DNA of 64,000 bases, taken from the NCBI GenBank assembly GCA_029891345.1, contig CM056997.1, positions 213,195,212-213,259,211 on the forward strand, in the 5' to 3' direction. Position numbers and translations under genes: made by a program. The notes beneath the pieces are model-generated. The model worked only from the letters and a program-made list of their open reading frames with translations. It was not told the DNA's origin and did no database searches. Below are positions 57,655 through 64,000 of the stretch, piece by piece (within the stretch, counting starts at the first letter, position 1; each line of letters opens with the position of its first letter). This DNA comes from Dryococelus australis. Its lineage: Eukaryota; Arthropoda; Insecta; Phasmatodea; Phasmatidae.

Positions 57655-60648
57655 TGCATTTGTGGCAATTGCATGTTATTCTAACGCATATCTGAAAAAT
57701 TAATAATTTCAATAACGAGCAGAAAATCTGTGATCAGTAAGCTTGCAATGCATAATTTTCCTCAATTGTGAGCTTATGCGTTTACTCATTTCCTCTCTAT
57801 GGCAACTTAAACATAACAAAAATAATTAATTCTTCACTATTTTGGATTTTTAAAGCACAAACATAATGTGAGATAAACTTGTTAGTAACTTTTAGTTTCC
57901 TTTAAGAATTCTGAATAAATAATGTATATAAATATATTAATCAATTAGGCGTGTAATAAATTATTCGGAACGGATTAATCGGTTTTATTAATCATATAAT
58001 TCTGTTTAATCTATTATTTTGTTTCGATTCCTATCCCCATGAGTATGTTGCCAAAAGCAGCAAACTAAGTGGCGGGAACGAAACGAAAGTCGACTGCTTT
58101 AGACGATACTCTGGTCGCCTTTCAGCGCGTCAGGGTGCGTACAACCTTCCAAGGGGGGGTTGATTGCACCCCAGAGACGTCCACAACCCCTACGCTCGAA
58201 AGCCTATTAGGAAGGAGAGTACATCACCCCTCTTCGACCTCTGTGCGGTCGGGGAAAGCAGGATAGGGTCAAAGAGCACTAAGGAATACAGAGACGAAAC
58301 AACAGCATATTTGGCGAGTTCCAACTACACACGCCAGCAAAATAGCGTTACCAGCCAGCAACATTTTGAAACACCCTTTTAAGTCAGGATATTTCTCCAC
58401 CTCGTGCAAAAAAATTTAATTAAGTCAAGATAATTTTACCAAAGAGAAAACGCACCGAATTCGTACGCATTCGATTTAATAACCTTTTGCATAAGAACTA
58501 TTTGTTACTAGGCGTAATCAATACATATATTTTCTCACTGATTTTACTCATAATAATTATAATTTAATAATACAATCTATTGATAAAATATAAATAAAAG
58601 TTAAATTTAACAAAAATATTCGATACTTGTAAATAGATGTATGAAATGTTTGTGGTATTTGATATAATTAGAAAACAACCAAATACATTGTGTTGATGTA
58701 GCACAAATAAATTAAATTGAAAGGCGTAAACCAATTTAATACTTATATTTTGTACTAAAGCTCAATATATCAAGCGAGAAATTGAAAACCATAACATTGA
58801 GCTTCAACAACGTCGAAACATTTTCAAACAGTGAAGCTTCATTTAAGGTCAACAAAGGTGCATAACGCAATTAACAATTAGCCATTATAAAAATCCACAA
58901 CTCGTTTAAAACTAAAAACAGCTATTAGCCGGTTCATTAAAAAATTCATTCAGGCTCTGGCAATAATATTAAGAGTGCCATTACTCGTAAAACTCAGTGA
59001 GAACGCTTGGTTAGAACATTCAATATTTAATAGAATATATAATAGAATAAAAGCTTGACACAATTTTGCTAAAATACTAAAGCACTCATAAATATTTTTG
59101 TTATAAACCAGCTACTTGACCTTCGCAATAAATAACCACGCGAAAGACAATCATGAAAAAAGTGCAACACCTTCATAAAGTTTATATCCTGATCATGCAC
59201 ACTTATGTGTCAATAAAGGATTATAGGAAAATTACTGTACCACACATCACACCACAGAATGGAACAGCAGCCTTATTCTGGCCCATTAAAGCGTTCCAGG
59301 CAAAAAAAGGACATTTTAAAAAGAATTAAAAATTTTACATTAAACACTTGATACGCTTAGTGGCGACTCGAGTGAGTACAAATCAAGGCTCCCAGCGAGT
59401 AAAAGACATCACAGTGGTTTGAAAAGCTTACTAGTGGAGAGTTATGGACGCCGATTACACTAGAGCAAACTGTACGGCCGGGAAAGGCAGATGGCTCAGC
59501 AGACAGCGCCGTTTTAAACATGTTAAAATAATACAAGCAATATAAACAGCAAATAAGTTTAGTTACAACCAAAGAATAATTTTGAATGTGCTACGAAACA
59601 ACAATTTTGGAAAACTCTCTATTACTGTGCGCCCACAAACTAGCACACACTACAACACAACAAGTTAAATACAGTTATTGCCCAAAAATTACAAACACAA
59701 TTCTCAACTCGCTGTTCTGCTGCCTCCAACTTCCGGCCACATATTTGCAGAAAAATTTAACAAGGTAAAATATTTAGTAGTGAACAATCACTGACAGAAT
59801 TAAGCCTAGTTCGCTGTGCCTATTTAAATCAGTCAGCCGACATGACCCAAGTTGTTCATAGTCTCGATGCATCTTTGTTGAGCAATTCCAGGAGAGTAGA
59901 AGGAGATGCTTTCTAGCAATAAACTTTGTCAACATAACCCTTTATCCTCAATATCATGATTCACTAAAGGGGTGGAGACAAGTTAGGGGATCAAGGGGAG
60001 GAAAAGGAGGGGATGCCGGGAACATCGAGGAAGGCAACCACCGCAGCTCTCCAAGCATTCGTTAAATTTACTTCGATGGTGGCGCGCCACCATTGCAGTA
60101 CCTTGTCCTTTATTACTATTGCTCTCGTAAAGCAATGTCCAAGTCCATTCTGGCAACCCTGCCCAAGATATCTAGACAATCACATAATACAGAATTCAGA
60201 GAAGTACAATGTTTGCAGAGTACAATATTGAAGCAAGTAGAAGAACTGGATCAACCTGCCCGAGTACAGTACAGATTCAGGAACACATATACAGAAATCT
60301 TTACGAATTGGTAATTGATAAACATCTTCGTCTCTTGACGACGGTCATAAGTTGAACGAAGGGCTTCATCCCCAAGGATCATTAAGGTGGGCAGCTGTGT
60401 GAAAAACACCAAGCGCCGTGGTCAGGTCTCTTCTGGAATGTCCAAGGGCAGGGTGAACAGCAAAGTCCAGGAACCTCTGCACCTCTGAGCAGCCAACCGA
60501 AGTCTTCTTCTCTGGTGACGACACAGTAACCTCAGTGCAGCTCTGTTGGAAGACAGGTATACTAAAATATAGGAAAATTGTAAAGGGCCTAAACTGTATC
60601 CTAAATGGAAAGGAAGATAGGTATGAGGAAACAAAGTGCAATCACAAT

Positions 60649-61640
60649 TCACAAAACAAAATTACACAAAACAACTCCTAATAGCACTATCAACACTGTC
60701 ATGACCTGGGCATATAAGACTGTATAAGGCACACATTTGACTTTCTGTAAAGATGGCCGAAAGGAGATACTAGGTTTACAGTGTCTGGTGTATAAATGCG
60801 TGGATCCTATAGGGATACAAACATTTTGGCAATAACTTACTGCTGAGGTCCCTACCCTTGTCGGGAGAGAAAAGCTCTTACATAATGCTAAGTCACCTAT
60901 CTTAAAGTTAACTGGAGATCTAACCCTCTTTAGCTTATCACTCATTTTGTGTTTCGCTACACCGATTTGCCTGTGCACCTCTCCGAACAGGTTGTCCCGG
61001 TCGACACCACCAAGTGAAGAGGTACAGGGAGGAATGTTCCAGATGTTCAAATGTGGATGGCTCGAAAGGCGACTAAGGAAATGAAGAGTTGGCGGAATGC
61101 CAATTTACCCATGAAAGGCACTATTGAACCCCAACATTTATGAAATCAAAGTCTTGATCCCAAAAAGTATGATCTTGGTGGTAGTAGGTGGTAAGACGTA
61201 CCTTTAAGATTTTGTTAAACATCTCAACCCGGTTACCCTTCAGGTAATACAGACTTGAGGTGAAACATTTGATGGTCCATCTAAAACACATATCCTTAAC
61301 CACATTGGGCATGAAATACTTAGCATTGTCTGTGAGGATCTCAACCAGAGCACTAAAACTTTCCAGACCTGTTCGGTAAGGACCTTAACAATGCTGCTCG
61401 CCATCATATTCCTCACAGATAGCAAAATTACAAATTTGGTGAAGGTATCATGCAAATTAAGGACACAAATATTGCCCTTTTTAGAATGCATCAAAGGGCC
61501 CAATATTTCCAGGTTGACAGTGCCTCAAGGAGCCTCGGGAATCTGATCAACAGCTCGCCCAACATTTGCCTGACGTGCTTACCTGCATTTTTGGCAAGCA
61601 TCACAAGTGCGGACATAATCTGATACTTTACTCTTAAGCA
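60649..61640 (-). pseudogene. Integrase and C-terminal tail of gypsy element 2
   Basis: Zinc-finger end as YVRTCDACQKCR (~61.6 kb), then ILGPLMHSKKGNICVLNLHD (61503 frame) with the first Asp region, and FTKFVILLSVRNMMASSIVK. The second Asp region is only dimly readable. NRVEMFNKILKVRLTTYYHQ (61312-61121 frame) keeps the catalytic Glu. A long tail frame (61050-60649) has NFKIGDLALCKSF, an SH3-like integrase end. The tail finishes in a hydrophobic stretch (VMTVLIVLLGVVLCNFVL) of unknown meaning. Stops and frame changes inactivate it. Confidence 0.88.
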
Positions 61641-61832
61641 TGGTCCAAGCAAAGTATGTGGCTATTTTATGGAAATACTTACCGATCCCCTGGTATCCCT
61701 CAAACACAGAATCGTGAAAGCAGGCATGCCCACTTCTGCCAGCCAAGTTAAGATATCGTTCTCGACACCATAAGACTGTAAGACACCTGAATTCAAGTCC
61801 CTAACCACCTGGGAGCAAAAGGCATCGTCTGC

Positions 61833-63180
61833 CTACGCCTGTAGCAGTTTTATTAAAAATACAGGAAAATCTTGTATATGATTACAGGATGCCATGGAAG
61901 TCTCAGCCTCTTTCACTTCACAGTCGTCGATATATAAACATGCGGGAAAGCGCATCAGCAACCTAATTTTTTGTGCCAGGAGGTGGTGCACCATGAAGCA
62001 AAAGCACAATAAGCACAAGGCACAACAGCACAATTTCCGTAACTGCTGTGGGTGGTTGAGTACCCAGCTGAGAGCCTCATTGCCGGTAAAAAAGTAGCAT
62101 TCTTCATGTTCAATGAAGGAAGCGAACTTTTCCAGGCCAAATATGCCGGCGAGTGTCTCTTTGTCATACATTCCCTGCTTCTGCTCAGCCTGAGACAAGC
62201 AGTGGCTGGCAAAGTCTATAGGTGCTTATCCTTGTTCCATCTACTGGCTTAGGACCTTGCCTAAAGCCAGGGAGGAAGCATATATTCGCACTACAAACCT
62301 TCTGGAAAATTCCGGTAGGTGAAGAGCCGGGGGCAATGACAGCTTTTCCTTCAAAGTGGCGAAAGCGATTTCATGCTCTGTGCCCCATTTGAATTCTACA
62401 CCCTTTTTCGTTAAGTAATTAAAGGATGTGGTTATCTCAAAGTAGTGATCGATAAACCGCACATAATATTCAATGATCCTCAGAATTTTTTAGAAACCCT
62501 TCAGTGTCTTGGGATGTGAAAAATCCAAGATTGGTGTTACGCAACTAGGATCCATTCGGAGATGTCCCTCACAGAGCAGATACCCTTAAAATTTTGCCTT
62601 ATTAGACTCTAGAGTCCCCTTCCCAAGATTCACAGTAAGGCCAACTTCTCACATCTTGAGGAAAACTTTCTTCAAATGCGACAAGTAAGATTACAGTTCA
62701 TCACTACACACGATAATATCGCCGATATTAATAAACACAAATTTGTAGTTAAATTCTGACGAAATATTATCTAAAATATGGAACTAAGTCTGACTACCAA
62801 AATTGGAGCCCATGGGTATACGAGAAAATTCGTACTTGCTCCAGGGGGTGCTGAATGCAGTGTGCTTTCTGCATGATAGGTCTAATAGTTAATGATGGAA
62901 ACTGTTATTAAGGTCAAGAACTAAAAACACCCGGGAATTACCTAAATATTGAAGGGCACAGTATATTTTCGGTGGATGAAAGAGGTCCTTGCGAATTTTC
63001 TTATTTACTAAAGAATGATTTCCAACCAACCGGTATTTATTGCTGTCCCTTTTCCTTACCAAAAATCCCGGAGAAATATAGTCAGATTTGGAAGGAACAT
63101 TGACCCATGTAGCTACAAATTTTTCGATGATCTCCCGAAAGGCCTGAAGCTTCGGAGAGGGCACCTTAAGTGATGGTCCC
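61833..63180 (-). pseudogene. Reverse transcriptase-RNase H of gypsy element 2
   Basis: The RT begins in the 63164-62889 frame (SDYISPGFLVRKRDSNKYRL, then SRVFLVLDLNNSFHH with the palm Asp). The catalytic box near 62718-62729 reads NIGD in place of YxDD, so one of the paired aspartates is lost. KTLKGF and YVRFIDHYFEITTSFNYLTK follow. The RNase H part is at 62344-62198 and the 62198-61833 frame (MYDKETLAGIFGLEKFASFI, then ALSWVLNHPQQL). Several frame changes occur between the pieces. Confidence 0.9.
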
Positions 63181-63429
63181 GTACAGGTATTTCATCAATT
63201 AAAATGAACTCATTTAGTAGCATCTAGCACTCCCCAATATGTGGCATGATCACATCGCCGAATTGTTCCCTGAACCACTCCAGCCTAAGCTTGAAGTCAG
63301 CCTCGGAAATGTTACCCTCAACAAGGGGCGTAAATATCTCTGGAACTTCATATATGTGCCACCGAACCCCAAATGTTCTGTGTGAAACCAAAGGAAAGAT
63401 AAAATAAATCCAAATTAACAAGGGGCCTT

Positions 63430-63740
63430 GTTTTACCTAGAAACTCTGGCCTAAAATCAGTTCTTGCAAAAGATGTGGGAAAACCCAGAAGGGAAAGGTC
63501 CGCGAGAACCTACTTATCTTGAAGTGTAGGTTAACCACCAGATCAGACTTCACTATGCCACCGTTAGCAACACAAACATTTCTCCGAATCGATACTGATA
63601 CACTCTTTAGATAGAATTTTCAGTTCGACAAAATGTTTAATAAACGCCTCGCTCATCACACAATGTGTAGCCCCGGTATCAATTAAAGCGAGAAAATTAT
63701 GCTGATCACACATACCCGTGACAGTGAACATTTGTACAGT
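63430..63740 (-). pseudogene. Aspartic protease of gypsy element 2
   Basis: NFLALIDTGATHCVMSEAFI with an intact DTGAT (63667-63681) marks the active site of a retroviral-type protease. Further downstream the reading passes through stops (63.55-63.45 kb) to a linker that precedes the RT. The active site here is better preserved than in element 1. Confidence 0.85.
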
Positions 63741-63759
63741 GCACAGGTCTTTCTAAAAA

Positions 63760-63990
63760 TAATGACATGCAGGCCTACGCCCCACGCCAGTCACTCATCG
63801 TTTCCCAAATTTTTGCAAGAGCCATGGAGATGGCCCAGTTCGCTGCAGTAAAAACATTTCCTGTCTGCTAAACTAAGTTTATGTTATCTACATTTAATGG
63901 CAATATGCCCCACTCGAGTGCACTGCGCACCTAGGACCTGTGTTGCTCCACGCACTGTATAGGAAAGATAAGGCCCGACATACTAACACT
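63760..63990 (-). pseudogene. Gag nucleocapsid zinc knuckles of gypsy element 2
   Basis: One intact C-x2-C-x4-H-x4-C knuckle (CFYCSELGHLHGSC, ~63.86-63.81 kb) is preceded by a weaker one (GAQCTRVGHIAIKC) whose first Cys is Gly. A stop lies between them. This is the RNA-binding end of gag; the capsid part is outside the window. Confidence 0.85.
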
Positions 63991-64000
63991 CACACCGCCA

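Larger units (their letters stand above)
56516..60648. other. No gene recognised
   Basis: AT-rich DNA with a hairpin (57617-57654), a TA/TG microsatellite (57358-57385) and a low-complexity ATTAATC patch (57.93-58.02 kb). The short less AT-rich frame at 58069-58266 and the overlapping frames at 59.99-60.65 kb carry no recognisable domain. The last ~0.6 kb may contain the 3' end or LTR of the adjacent gypsy element. Confidence 0.4.
60649..64000 (-). mobile_element. Ty3/gypsy LTR retrotransposon 2, runs off the right edge
   Basis: Minus strand: gag zinc knuckles (63.96-63.81 kb), protease (~63.70 kb), RT (63.18-62.6 kb), RNase H (62.46-61.83 kb), integrase and tail (61.64-60.65 kb). Most of gag and the 5' LTR lie beyond the window. 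The protein sequence differs clearly from element 1, so it is a different gypsy lineage. The 3' LTR was not identified. Confidence 0.92.

Overview
The window looks like AT-rich, intron-scale animal nuclear DNA, most likely from an arthropod. The evidence is the mix of decayed transposons: two Maverick/Polinton elements, an R1-like non-LTR retrotransposon, a Tc1-type transposase, two Ty3/gypsy elements, MITEs and minisatellites. Only scattered short open frames lie outside them. No intact host gene, rRNA, tRNA or CRISPR array was recognised, and the species cannot be told from the sequence.

Layout. 1-3.9 kb is non-coding sequence with a MITE (1.08-1.32 kb) and a 120-bp tandem duplication (2.18-2.42 kb). 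3.88-16.9 kb is Polinton A, about 13 kb, with imperfect ~0.4-kb terminal inverted repeats (TIRs). It carries nearly the whole Polinton gene set in decayed form: small protein, zinc finger, protein-primed DNA polymerase B, penton, packaging ATPase, integrase, zinc ribbon, a fibre-like repeat protein, cysteine protease, a hydrophobic minor capsid protein, a phospholipase-A2-type minor capsid protein and the major capsid protein (MCP). 17.9-20.3 kb is a non-autonomous DNA transposon with subterminal repeats that hosts a 33-bp minisatellite and a second copy of the MITE. 20.3-26.5 kb is gene-free, with a degenerate repeat and a 46-bp minisatellite.

26.5-29.5 kb (minus) is a 5'-truncated R1-like element. 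It is followed by a plus-strand 91-codon open frame ending in an overlapping stop and AATAAA. 30.8-31.5 kb (minus) is a Tc1-like transposase remnant. 31.56-46.42 kb is Polinton B: about 1.45-kb inverted repeats, roughly 80% identical by eye, enclose integrase, minor capsid proteins, protease, penton, MCP, an unknown gene and only the N-terminal part of a PolB. 50.55-56.5 kb (minus) is a Ty3/gypsy element with two LTRs, primer-binding site, polypurine tract and a TATA motif. 60.6 kb to the right edge (minus) is a second, different gypsy element whose 5' part lies outside the window.

How they relate. Polintons A and B belong to different lineages, judged by gene order, base composition and TIR length. 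Each encodes capsid proteins, a maturation protease and an integrase with a chromodomain-like tail, that is, virus-like elements able in principle to form particles. Both are inactivated by many stops and frameshifts. The most notable observation is the repetitive protein of Polinton A at 11.96-12.79 kb. It carries two copies of a motif resembling bacteriophage tail-fibre shaft repeats, making it a candidate spike/fibre of a Polinton particle. A perfect 40-bp palindrome lies inside that gene.
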